A stretch of 5,772 nt of DNA from DASYYE01 sp035946955 (lineage in GTDB: Bacteria > Actinomycetota > Actinomycetes > Streptosporangiales > Streptosporangiaceae). The position numbers and the translations under genes were made by a program. The stretch is taken from the NCBI GenBank assembly GCA_035946955.1, contig DASYYE010000379.1, positions 1 through 5,772 of the forward strand. The letters are read 5' to 3'. Below the pieces are notes generated by a model. The model was not told the DNA's origin. It did not search any database and saw only the letters and a program-made list of their open reading frames with translations. Each line of letters opens with the position of its first letter. The stretch's first letter is position 1. Shown here in pieces: positions 1-5,772 of this stretch.

Positions 1-2037
1 GTCTTCGGCTGGATGGAGGTCCCCTTCATGGTCAACGGCGTGCTCGACTACCGCGGCACCTACGACTGGGACACCCATAAAGGAGGGTTCCTCCACACGC
101 CCAGCTTCCTGTACTTCTGCTCCCAGACCGTCAACAACTGCAACTACAACAACATCCCGCAGAGCGACCCCTGCCCGGCGGAGAACAGCTCCTGCTGGTG
201 GGACGCCCCTGTGCAGTGGGTGTCCGACGGCTGCGCCACAAGCTGCGTCACCGACACCCCCTGGAACGCCCCGAACAACCACATCTACTACGACACCCCA
301 GGGCTGCCCGAACCCGTCGACCCGCCGCTGTCCGCCACCTGCGTGCCCGGCCCCAACACCCCGGTCACCAACTCCACGGGCAGCCTCCTGCCCGGGACGG
401 TGCTCGTCGACGACGAGATGATCCCAAGCCAGAACCCGGGCCGGCGCACCCCCAACCTCATGGGCTGCCCAGCCAGCAACCCGACCCTGGTCCCACCGGC
501 CTCGGCCCACGCCTCGTTCTCGTTGCTGGGGCCCAATGACGTCGCGATCGACGCCGCGGCCTCGCCGGGGCAGCTCTCCGCGGTCGACCTGCACCAGCTC
601 GGCGGCGGCATCGGCGGGCAGATGTTCTTCACCCACACCGGCGGCGACCTGACCACCGAGGCGCGCGGCCGATGGCAGGCCACACTGCCCGCGAACACCG
701 CGACCGGCACTGCGTACCAGGTCTACGCGTTCGTCCCCGACATCGGCGCGTCGACCGGGCACGCCACGTACGAGATCAACCCGGGCGGCGGATACGCGTC
801 AGCGGGAGAAGAGAACAACACCACGACCGACCCGGCTGGCGACTACATCCTCGCCCGCACCATCAACCAGGGGAACTACACCAACCAGTGGGTCAGCCTC
901 GGCTACTACCTCTGCGGTGGCTCGGCCGGGGCGACAGGCACCGGGCCGTCCTCCTGCACCATGACCGTGACCGCACGCAGCGCCACCCCGTCCAGCGACT
1001 CCACCCAGGGCTCCGACATCGCGTTCAACGCGGTCGCGTTCGTGCCCGCCCCCACCGGTGGCTACGTGGCGCTGGGTGACTCCTACTCCTCTGGCGAGGG
1101 TGTGTTCACCGGCTACGACGACGGCACCGACGTCACGAACAACGCTCCGGGTGACAGCGGCGACAACGGCAACCTGTGTCACGTCAGCAGCCTGGCGTGG
1201 CCCCGGCTGCTCGCCGCCGCGAAGAAATGGCCGCTGGTGGACCTGGCCTGCTCCGGGTCCAACCTCGGTGACGTGCTCGGATCGGCGCCCGGCGGCCAGT
1301 ACTGGGCCGACGAGAGCACCACCGGGGTGGACTGGGTCGGCGCGGTGACGAAGTTCCTGAACAACGGCTCGGTGTCCACCACATACCAGAGTGGCTGGTC
1401 CAGCAGCGCCGCCAACTACGACGCCGCTGGCTCGGCATACTTCGGGGAGCCGACCTCCCAGCTCGACCTGGTCCGTGCGCTGCACCCCAAGGTGGTCACG
1501 CTCACCGTCGGCGGCAACGATGCGGGCTTCGCCGACATCATCGAGACGTGCATCTTCCAGCAGCCGTGCGCCTCGTGGTTCGCCAACCCGTCGGGGCCCG
1601 ACAAAGTTGACGAAAGGATCATGAGCTTGAAGCCGCTGCTGGCCGATGCCTACAACGACGTCAAGGCAGCGGCTGGCACCAGCAACGTGTACGTGGTGAC
1701 GTACCCGTCGCCGATCGCCTATGACTCCGGCCAGTCCGGCGGCAGTTCGGACTGCACGTACATGATCAACAGTGACCGCCAGTGGCTGATGGCCAAGCAG
1801 CCCGAGCTCAACAACACGATCATCGCAGCGGCCAAGCAGGCCGGGATCCACTACATCGACCTCGGCTCGCTGTTCGCCGGCCACGACGCCTGCTCGGGCA
1901 CCCCCTACGCCAACGCGCCGGACCTGCCGGTCCCCATCAGCTGCAACACCACCTCATGCATTGACAACTGGTTCCACCCGAACAAGTTCGGCTTCCAGGC
2001 AATGGAACAGGCCGTCGCCGCCAAGATCACATTCTGA
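1..2037 (+). CDS. SGNH/GDSL hydrolase with golvesin-like domain (5' partial)
   Basis: The frame is open from base 1. The first ATG (base 13) has no ribosome site, so the true start lies upstream. Residues are numbered from the codon at base 1 (678 visible). Residues 1-120 form an unassigned Cys/Trp-rich segment (CWWD, several Cys pairs). Residues about 183-349 resemble a golvesin/Xly-type beta-sandwich: RWQATLP, YQVYAFVPD, WVSLGYY and AFNAVAFVP occur in family order. Residues about 355-675 are an SGNH hydrolase. Block I is GDSYSSGEG with nucleophile Ser361, the block II Gly is in CSGS (Gly419), block III is GGND (Asn506), and block V is NWFHPN (His659). Eight Cys in this domain suggest four disulfides, as in exported Streptomyces esterases. 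The usual acid position, three residues before His659, is Asn656; Asp655 is adjacent. The likely role is extracellular ester hydrolysis on lipid, glycan or polymer, with the beta-sandwich as a binding module. Substrate unknown. SGNH assignment is firm, golvesin probable. Confidence 0.9.
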   Translation, partial: VFGWMEVPFMVNGVLDYRGTYDWDTHKGGFLHTPSFLYFCSQTVNNCNYNNIPQSDPCPAENSSCWWDAPVQWVSDGCATSCVTDTPWNAPNNHIYYDTPGLPEPVDPPLSATCVPGPNTPVTNSTGSLLPGTVLVDDEMIPSQNPGRRTPNLMGCPASNPTLVPPASAHASFSLLGPNDVAIDAAASPGQLSAVDLHQLGGGIGGQMFFTHTGGDLTTEARGRWQATLPANTATGTAYQVYAFVPDIGASTGHATYEINPGGGYASAGEENNTTTDPAGDYILARTINQGNYTNQWVSLGYYLCGGSAGATGTGPSSCTMTVTARSATPSSDSTQGSDIAFNAVAFVPAPTGGYVALGDSYSSGEGVFTGYDDGTDVTNNAPGDSGDNGNLCHVSSLAWPRLLAAAKKWPLVDLACSGSNLGDVLGSAPGGQYWADESTTGVDWVGAVTKFLNNGSVSTTYQSGWSSSAANYDAAGSAYFGEPTSQLDLVRALHPKVVTLTVGGNDAGFADIIETCIFQQPCASWFANPSGPDKVDERIMSLKPLLADAYNDVKAAAGTSNVYVVTYPSPIAYDSGQSGGSSDCTYMINSDRQWLMAKQPELNNTIIAAAKQAGIHYIDLGSLFAGHDACSGTPYANAPDLPVPISCNTTSCIDNWFHPNKFGFQAMEQAVAAKITF

Positions 2038-2043
2038 GGAGAG
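2037..2043 (+). promoter_or_regulatory. Ribosome binding site overlapping the gene 1 stop codon
   Basis: AGGAGAG begins on the last base of the upstream TGA stop and ends 7 bases before ATG 2051. It fixes the start of the DUF2690-type gene: the same frame is open upstream to ATG 1961, but that stretch lies inside gene 1 and lacks a ribosome site. The overlap suggests translational coupling of genes 1 and 2. Confidence 0.75.
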
Positions 2044-2050
2044 CCCGAGC

Positions 2051-2674
2051 ATGCCCCAACACTGGATCCGCGCGATAGTGCCCGCCCTTGCCGCGGTCGT
2101 GGCCTGCGCGCTGTGGACCCCGGCCGCCCAGGCGGCCACCACCTCGCACCTCGCAGCGGCCGGGCCGCGGCCCACAGCGTCTCTGTCAGCCGGGGCGCTG
2201 TCCGCCGCCGCCCACCACAGCCCTCCCCGCGACAACTGGTGGTACTGCGGGCCAGGACAGGGCGGGTACCAGTGCGACAACACCGACCCCTACGCGACCA
2301 ACTGCGCCAGCAGCAGGATCTATGTGGCCTCGGGGGACGCCAACCTGTACCGGGGCAGCGTCGTGGTGTCGGTGTGGCAGGTCCAGCTCTGGTACTCGAC
2401 TTCGTGCGGCACCATCTGGTCCCGCCTGCAGCTCCTCAGGGGCCCCAACGCCTGCGGGTCGTGCGTGCTCGAGGTGGTCCGGCACAACTACGACTCAAGC
2501 GTGTACGACACGTCCGACGAAGGGTCATCGGGCGGTACGCTCTACTCGGGCGCCTGGACCAACCAGCTCTACCTCCCGTGTGGCTACTACCAGTCCCTCG
2601 TTGGGGACGCCGTCTTGTGGCACTTCTACCAGGGCACCCTCGGCTACTCCAACGACTGGTATCCGGGCTGCTAG
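2051..2674 (+). CDS. Secreted Cys-rich DUF2690-type protein
   Basis: This is a 207-residue exported protein. Residues 1-28 look like a Sec signal peptide: Arg7, a hydrophobic core, then AQA before Ala29. A weaker alternative is a lipobox, VVAC, at 16-19, but the following ALWTP is unusual for a lipoprotein. Residues 29-60 are a low-complexity Ala/Pro/His/Ser linker. Residues 64-207 resemble DUF2690, with CDNTDPYATNC (75-85), a beta segment, and WYSTSCGTIWSRL (114-126). The C-terminal half is aromatic-rich and ends on Cys. The mature part has eight Cys (66, 75, 85, 119, 135, 138, 177, 207), an even number that suits four disulfides in an exported protein. DUF2690 has no known function, and I see no catalytic motif. 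The start is set by a ribosome site overlapping the previous stop, so it is probably co-transcribed with the SGNH hydrolase and may act beside it outside the cell (inference). Confidence 0.85.
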   Translation: MPQHWIRAIVPALAAVVACALWTPAAQAATTSHLAAAGPRPTASLSAGALSAAAHHSPPRDNWWYCGPGQGGYQCDNTDPYATNCASSRIYVASGDANLYRGSVVVSVWQVQLWYSTSCGTIWSRLQLLRGPNACGSCVLEVVRHNYDSSVYDTSDEGSSGGTLYSGAWTNQLYLPCGYYQSLVGDAVLWHFYQGTLGYSNDWYPGC

Positions 2675-2680
2675 GAGCCG

Positions 2681-2698
2681 CCCGGCCGGGTGGCCGGG
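2681..2698 (+). terminator. Hairpin after the DUF2690-type gene, likely terminator
   Basis: CCCGGCC pairs perfectly with GGCCGGG (7 bp, all G-C) around a GGGT loop, starting 7 bases after the TAG stop. No T-run follows, which is common for actinobacterial terminators. The position at the end of the gene 1-gene 2 pair supports termination. Function is inferred from structure only. Confidence 0.5.
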
Positions 2699-2838
2699 AA
2701 CCACCTGGCATGTCCGGTTCCGGCCACGGCTGCAACTTTAGGCGTACTCCCGACAGTCACATGACAAGTGCCTGTGCGCGGCGGGCGGTGTCCACAGCGG
2801 ACCACCTGCCCGCCGCCGCGGGCCGTGTCGGTGACTGG
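2699..2838 (+). promoter_or_regulatory. Leader region upstream of the S8-like gene, promoter not resolved
   Basis: This non-coding stretch between the hairpin and the ribosome site of gene 3 should hold a promoter if gene 3 is a separate unit. Its least GC-rich part is about 2731-2770. That part contains GTCACATGAC (2756-2765), a GTCA/TGAC inverted repeat with a 2-base centre, which could be a small operator or chance. I could not identify a convincing -35/-10 pair. Confidence 0.3.
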
Positions 2839-2844
2839 AAGGAG
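2839..2844 (+). promoter_or_regulatory. Ribosome binding site deciding the GTG 2849 start
   Basis: AAGGAG ends 4 bases before GTG 2849, a slightly short but usable spacing. In-frame GTG codons at 2768 and 2831 lack a comparable site. Starting at 2768 would put a 27-residue charged, Cys-containing extension in front of a normal signal peptide. Confidence 0.7.
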
Positions 2845-2848
2845 ACTG

Positions 2849-5182
2849 GTGAAAAAGCTCATGGGTTTGCCAGCGGCCGTCACCGCTGGTGTGACGGCCG
2901 CGGTGCTCGCGGCGGGACTGGCGGTCCCGGCCGCCAGTGCTGCTCTCGCCGCGGCCAAGTCGCAGGGCTCCGACGGGGGACAGGCCTCACCGGGGAACAT
3001 GGCCACGGCGGTCACGCTCCTCAACGGGGTACGCCTCGCCGCTGTCCCGCCCTCCGCCCGGACCGGGCCCGGTGGGGTCGTCAGCGGCACGCCGGGAGCT
3101 TCAGCAGGTGGGATCCTCTCGCTGAGAGTGGGGAGCGCGGCCTATGAAGTCCCGTACGACGCCATCCCTTACCTGGGCCGTGGTCTAGACCCCGCCTTGT
3201 TCACGGTGAGCGCCCTGCTCCGCGAAGAGAAGGGCGGCAGGCTACCGGTGCGGGTGGTCTACCACGGGCACGCGCCTGTGCTGCCCGGTGTCACCATTAC
3301 CAGCGCCGCCGCCGGGACCGCCACGGGCTACCTGACAGCCACCTCGGCGAAACTGTTCGGTGCGGCCCTGGCCCGCCAGTACGTCACCGACCATGCCCAC
3401 GCCAGCTACGGCCGCGACGGTCTCTTCGGCGGCGGGGTGTCCATCAGCCTGCCCGGCAGCCCGCCCGGTGCCGCCCGGCCGGCCCTGCGCCCCCACCCAG
3501 CCCCCTCGCGACGGCTGCGCTTCCGTACGCTCACCGTCAACGGCAAGAGCTTCGGCGGCTTCCCCGACACCGGCGACGACGTGCTCGTGTTCAACGTGGA
3601 CAACAGCAGGCTCTTCGGCGGCCTGAACGGGGCGACCGGGGTATTCGAGAACGGCATCACCAAGTTCAGCGTGCCGGCCGGGCACTACATGCTCGTCGGG
3701 ATGTTCCCGCTGTTCGCCACCGACGGGACGATCCAGGAGCTCATGCTCCCCGTCCAGCCGCAAGTCACGGTCTCCCGTGACACCACGGTCACCCTGGACG
3801 CACGCGCCGCCAACAGCCAGGTCATGATGGTGACGCCGCGGCCTGCCATCGCGCAGGACACCACTTTCGACCTCCACCGGACCCCGGTGACCGGGCCCAT
3901 GATCAGCCTGGGAGCGATCAACTTCGGTGCGCCCCCCGTGCTGGTCAACCCGGTCAGCCAGCCGGTCACCGTGGGACACCTGCAGACATTCTCGGCGCAG
4001 TACCTCGTCTCCCCCAAGTCGGCGGCCAAGCCCTATTCGTATGACCTGAACTACCAGAACCCCCCAGGGATCATCCCGCCCCAGCGGTTCGTGGTCCACC
4101 CCGCCAGCCTGGCCACCATGGTGCGGCGCTTCTTCTCCGCCTCCCCTATGAATACGGCCATCGAGTTCAACGGCCTGTACCGCCCGGAGTTCGGGGACTT
4201 CATCGTGGTCGAGCTGCTGTTCACCCAGATCCCCGCCGCGCAGACCCTGTACCTGACCGCCAGCCCCTCCCTGGAGTGGTTCTCCTTCCTGGCCAGGCTC
4301 GTGCCCGAGGGAGGGCCATTCCCGGGCATTTTCTTCTTCGACGAGGTGAGCAACGTGCGCACGTACCCACCGGGTCAGCGCATCGAGGACTGGAACGGCT
4401 ACCCGCTGCACCCGGTCCCTGACGTCAACGTCCCGGGTGCGATGATCGAGAGGCCGCTGGTGGCCTCGGCCAACCGGGCCGGCAACGTGCTGAATATGTC
4501 GGTCACCCCGTTCAGCGACAACACCCCGGGTCACCTGGGCGTGGGCTTCGGGACCGGTGCTGGCCTCGGCTCGGAGCCGGGAGTGGCGTACCTGGGCAGG
4601 TTCACGGTGGACCAGGACGGCGTCCAGGTCGCCAGCGGGGATGCCACCAAGACGCTCGCCTGGCACGCGACGCTGCGCCCCCAGCCCTCGACCATCCAGT
4701 TCACGCTGGACGCCACCCGGGTCAGCAAAGGGGTCTACCCGCTCTCTCCGCACTCCCACACCGCATGGACCTGGCGCTCGGCCGCTGCCCCCGGCGCCAC
4801 CTTGCCGCGTGGGTGGGTCTGCGGGTACAGCAGGAAACCCGGCCGTGCGTGTGCCGCACAGCCGCTGCTGTCCCTGGCCTACCACGTCGCCGGGCTCAGC
4901 CTGACCGGGCAGACGCCCGCTGGCCAGCAGAAGCTGACCATCTCGGTCAGCCACTTCCAGCCGGCGAGCACCACCGCGGCCATCACCAAGGTCGCGGTGC
5001 AGGTGTCCTTCGACGGCGGCACGACCTGGCACCCAGCGACGGTGACTGGGTCAGGTGGCAACTGGGCCGCCACTTTCACCGCCCCCGCGGGGGCGGCGGT
5101 GACGCTGCGGACCAGTGCGGCTGACGCCGCCGGGGGCTCGGTGGACGAGACCATCACCAGCGCCTACCAGACCGCTTCCTGA
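2849..5182 (+). CDS. Secreted S8 peptidase-like protein lacking the catalytic domain
   Basis: The product is 777 residues. A Sec signal peptide spans 1-31 (MKKLMG, hydrophobic core, ASA before Ala32). Residues about 53-200 resemble the N-terminal pro-region of the very large actinobacterial S8 peptidases: VTLLNGVRL, YEVPYDAIPYLGRGLDPALF, VSALL, RLPVRVVY, then an FGAALARQ segment and VSISLPG. Those enzymes then carry a catalytic domain of roughly 300 residues. Here residues 201-222 are only a Pro/Ala/Arg linker. From about 223 the usual accessory modules resume: LTVNGK, VLVFNVDNS, FSVPAGHYML, VTVSRDTTVTLDARA (223-320), a long beta-rich middle, WTWRSA (640-645), CGYSRKPGRACAAQPLL (658-674), and a C-terminal beta-sandwich with VQVSFDGGTTWHPA (717-730). 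No HGTH or GTSMA motif is present, so it should not be a peptidase. It might bind substrate, be structural, or modulate a protease. The next gene encodes an S53 peptidase. The reading frame is intact and the signal peptide is kept, which argues against recent decay. Confidence 0.85.
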   Translation: MKKLMGLPAAVTAGVTAAVLAAGLAVPAASAALAAAKSQGSDGGQASPGNMATAVTLLNGVRLAAVPPSARTGPGGVVSGTPGASAGGILSLRVGSAAYEVPYDAIPYLGRGLDPALFTVSALLREEKGGRLPVRVVYHGHAPVLPGVTITSAAAGTATGYLTATSAKLFGAALARQYVTDHAHASYGRDGLFGGGVSISLPGSPPGAARPALRPHPAPSRRLRFRTLTVNGKSFGGFPDTGDDVLVFNVDNSRLFGGLNGATGVFENGITKFSVPAGHYMLVGMFPLFATDGTIQELMLPVQPQVTVSRDTTVTLDARAANSQVMMVTPRPAIAQDTTFDLHRTPVTGPMISLGAINFGAPPVLVNPVSQPVTVGHLQTFSAQYLVSPKSAAKPYSYDLNYQNPPGIIPPQRFVVHPASLATMVRRFFSASPMNTAIEFNGLYRPEFGDFIVVELLFTQIPAAQTLYLTASPSLEWFSFLARLVPEGGPFPGIFFFDEVSNVRTYPPGQRIEDWNGYPLHPVPDVNVPGAMIERPLVASANRAGNVLNMSVTPFSDNTPGHLGVGFGTGAGLGSEPGVAYLGRFTVDQDGVQVASGDATKTLAWHATLRPQPSTIQFTLDATRVSKGVYPLSPHSHTAWTWRSAAAPGATLPRGWVCGYSRKPGRACAAQPLLSLAYHVAGLSLTGQTPAGQQKLTISVSHFQPASTTAAITKVAVQVSFDGGTTWHPATVTGSGGNWAATFTAPAGAAVTLRTSAADAAGGSVDETITSAYQTAS
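3449..3514 (+). other. Pro-rich linker at the site of the missing S8 catalytic domain
   Basis: This stretch encodes residues 201-222 of the S8-like protein, a run rich in Pro, Ala, Gly and Arg with no predicted fold. In full-length relatives the catalytic domain begins near here, after the pro-region, and ends before the LTV-type beta module that here starts at about residue 227. The frame is continuous across it. The boundaries are my estimate from recalled family patterns. Confidence 0.55.
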
Positions 5183-5196
5183 CCTACTACAGGCCT

Positions 5197-5231
5197 CGCG
5201 CCCCGGCACCCCTCCCGCCGGGCCGGGCGCG
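5197..5231 (+). terminator. Bulged GC hairpin after the S8-like gene, likely terminator
   Basis: CGCGCCCCGGC (5197-5207) pairs with GCCGGGCGCG (5222-5231), giving 10 pairs with one bulged C and a 14-base loop. It begins 14 bases after the TGA stop. No T-run follows. Its strength and place make a terminator likely, though partial read-through into the S53 gene is possible. Confidence 0.5.
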
Positions 5232-5267
5232 GGTATGGCAGTCAGCCTCTCGTGGCGCTGCCATGCC
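5232..5267 (+). repeat. Inverted repeat upstream of the S53 peptidase gene
   Basis: GGTATGGCAG (5232-5241) pairs with CTGCCATGCC (5258-5267), giving 10 pairs including one G-U, around a 16-base loop. It directly abuts the preceding hairpin and ends 31 bases before the S53 start codon. It could be a second terminator stem, an operator for a repressor, or a 5' untranslated-region structure of the S53 mRNA. The sequence alone does not decide. Confidence 0.6.
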
Positions 5268-5287
5268 AGGCACGTCCGTCCGAGACC

Positions 5288-5292
5288 AGGAG
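5288..5292 (+). promoter_or_regulatory. Ribosome binding site of the S53 peptidase gene
   Basis: AGGAG lies 6 bases before GTG 5299 and selects this start, which is directly followed by a typical signal peptide. The site sits in a small inverted repeat (AGGA-G-TCCT, 5288-5296), too short to call regulatory. Confidence 0.7.
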
Positions 5293-5298
5293 TCCTCA

Positions 5299-5772
5299 GT
5301 GAGAATCACGAAGATATTCACCACGGCCTGCGCTGCCCTGGCCGCAGTGGGCGCGCTGGCCGCCGCGCCCGCGTGGGCGGCCAGCGCCGCCCACGGTACG
5401 GCCGGGTACCGGGCCGTGTGTGGCCCCGCCAGGGCCGGTGACGCGCGGTGCTTCGCCTTGTTCGCACCGCAGGTCAAGGTCAACGCGGCCATCGCCGCCC
5501 GTGCCGCCGGGCGGCACGTCCCGCGGTCGGCCACCACGCCCCAGGGGCTGGGCGCTACCGACATCGAGTCCGCGTACAAGCTGCCGGTCTCGCAGTCCAG
5601 CCAGGAGACTGTCGGGATCGTGGACGCGTTCAGTACGCCCAACCTTGCCAGCGACCTGGCTGCCTACCGCACGCAATACGGACTGCCGCCGTGTACGACG
5701 GCCAGCGGCTGCCTGCAGATCGTCAACCAGCGGGGCAAGCCATCCCCGTTGCCCAGGCCCGACCCGTTCGGC
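5299..5772 (+). CDS. S53 (sedolisin-like) peptidase, 3' partial
   Basis: The frame stays open from GTG 5299 to the window end (158 codons). Residues 1-27 are a Sec signal peptide (MRITK, an Ala/Leu core, AWA before Ala28). A short pro-region follows with CGPARAGDARCFALF (41-55). The pattern GLGATDIESAYKLP (83-96), ETVGIVDAFSTPN (103-115), DLAAYRTQYGLPPCT (119-133) and GCLQIVNQRG (137-146) matches the start of actinobacterial S53-family peptidases. These are exported serine-carboxyl peptidases of clan SB with a Ser-Glu-Asp site. The Glu/Asp helix and the Ser motif lie downstream of the window, so activity cannot be judged. The classical sedolisin pro-domain (Pro-kumamolisin, well over 100 residues) is absent: only about 55 residues separate the signal peptide from the mature-type fold. 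Cys41/Cys51 and Cys132/Cys138 may form disulfides. The gene may have its own promoter, since hairpins separate it from gene 3. Confidence 0.88.
   Translation, partial: MRITKIFTTACAALAAVGALAAAPAWAASAAHGTAGYRAVCGPARAGDARCFALFAPQVKVNAAIAARAAGRHVPRSATTPQGLGATDIESAYKLPVSQSSQETVGIVDAFSTPNLASDLAAYRTQYGLPPCTTASGCLQIVNQRGKPSPLPRPDPFG

Noticed and set aside
13..15. ATG at base 13 as the start of the SGNH hydrolase
   Set aside because: There is no ribosome site or signal peptide, and the frame is open to the window edge. The gene most likely begins upstream.
799..1884. Antisense open frame of 361 codons opposite the SGNH hydrolase
   Set aside because: It overlaps a conserved catalytic domain on the other strand, has a biased composition, and has no ribosome site or domain that I could see.
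2696..2719. GGGAACC followed by GTT as an ECF-sigma promoter, and TGGCATGTCC (2706-2715) as an AdpA-like site
   Set aside because: The GGAAC overlaps the terminator stem, the 15-base spacing to GTT does not fit the SigR/SigE-type pattern well, and the AdpA-like site has two mismatches to the consensus. Neither rises above chance.
2113..3147. Open frame of 344 codons across genes 2 and 3 in another + frame
   Set aside because: It runs through the DUF2690-type gene, the hairpin, the intergenic region and the start of gene 3. Its Arg/Pro/Gly-rich product has no family features.
3563..3577. PDTGD (residues 239-243) in the S8-like protein as a possible subtilase Asp motif
   Set aside because: It lies inside the accessory beta module, between LTVNGK and VLVFNV. 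No subtilase beta-alpha context surrounds it, and no His or Ser motif follows.
3242..5032. Long antisense open frame of 596 codons opposite the S8-like gene
   Set aside because: It mirrors a well-supported + strand gene. Long antisense frames are expected in DNA with G/C-rich third positions. Its product is low-complexity (Arg, Gly, Val, His) and shows no recognisable domain.

Overview
The window is strongly G+C-rich, with G or C at most third codon positions. Starts are GTG/ATG with AAGGAG-like ribosome sites, and the protein families are typical of filamentous Actinobacteria (Streptomyces-like orders). I cannot name the genus. I found no in-frame TTA (bldA-type) codon in any of the four genes.

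Layout: four genes lie in tandem on the + strand and cover nearly all of the window. (1) 1-2037 is the 3' part of a multidomain secreted protein: an unassigned Cys/Trp-rich segment, a golvesin/Xly-type beta-sandwich, then a complete SGNH/GDSL hydrolase domain. (2) 2051-2674 is a small, Cys-rich secreted DUF2690-type protein. It starts 13 bases after gene 1, and its ribosome site overlaps the gene 1 stop codon. A compact GC hairpin follows it. (3) 2849-5182 encodes a 777-residue secreted protein. It resembles the N-terminal pro-region and the C-terminal accessory domains of the very large actinobacterial S8 (subtilisin-like) peptidases, but the catalytic domain is absent and a short Pro-rich linker takes its place. 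(4) 5299-5772 is the 5' part of an S53 (sedolisin-like) peptidase gene that runs off the window before its catalytic residues. Two back-to-back inverted repeats lie between genes 3 and 4.

How they fit together: genes 2-4 each begin with a clear export signal, and gene 1 has the domain content of an exported enzyme. The window therefore looks like part of an extracellular hydrolase (exoproteome) neighbourhood. Genes 1 and 2 probably form one transcript. Genes 3 and 4 are each preceded by terminator-like hairpins and may be separate units.

The most unusual item is the catalytic-domain-less S8-like protein beside an S53 peptidase whose own pro-region is very short. A functional link between them is speculation. 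All family assignments come from recalled sequence patterns, not from searches.
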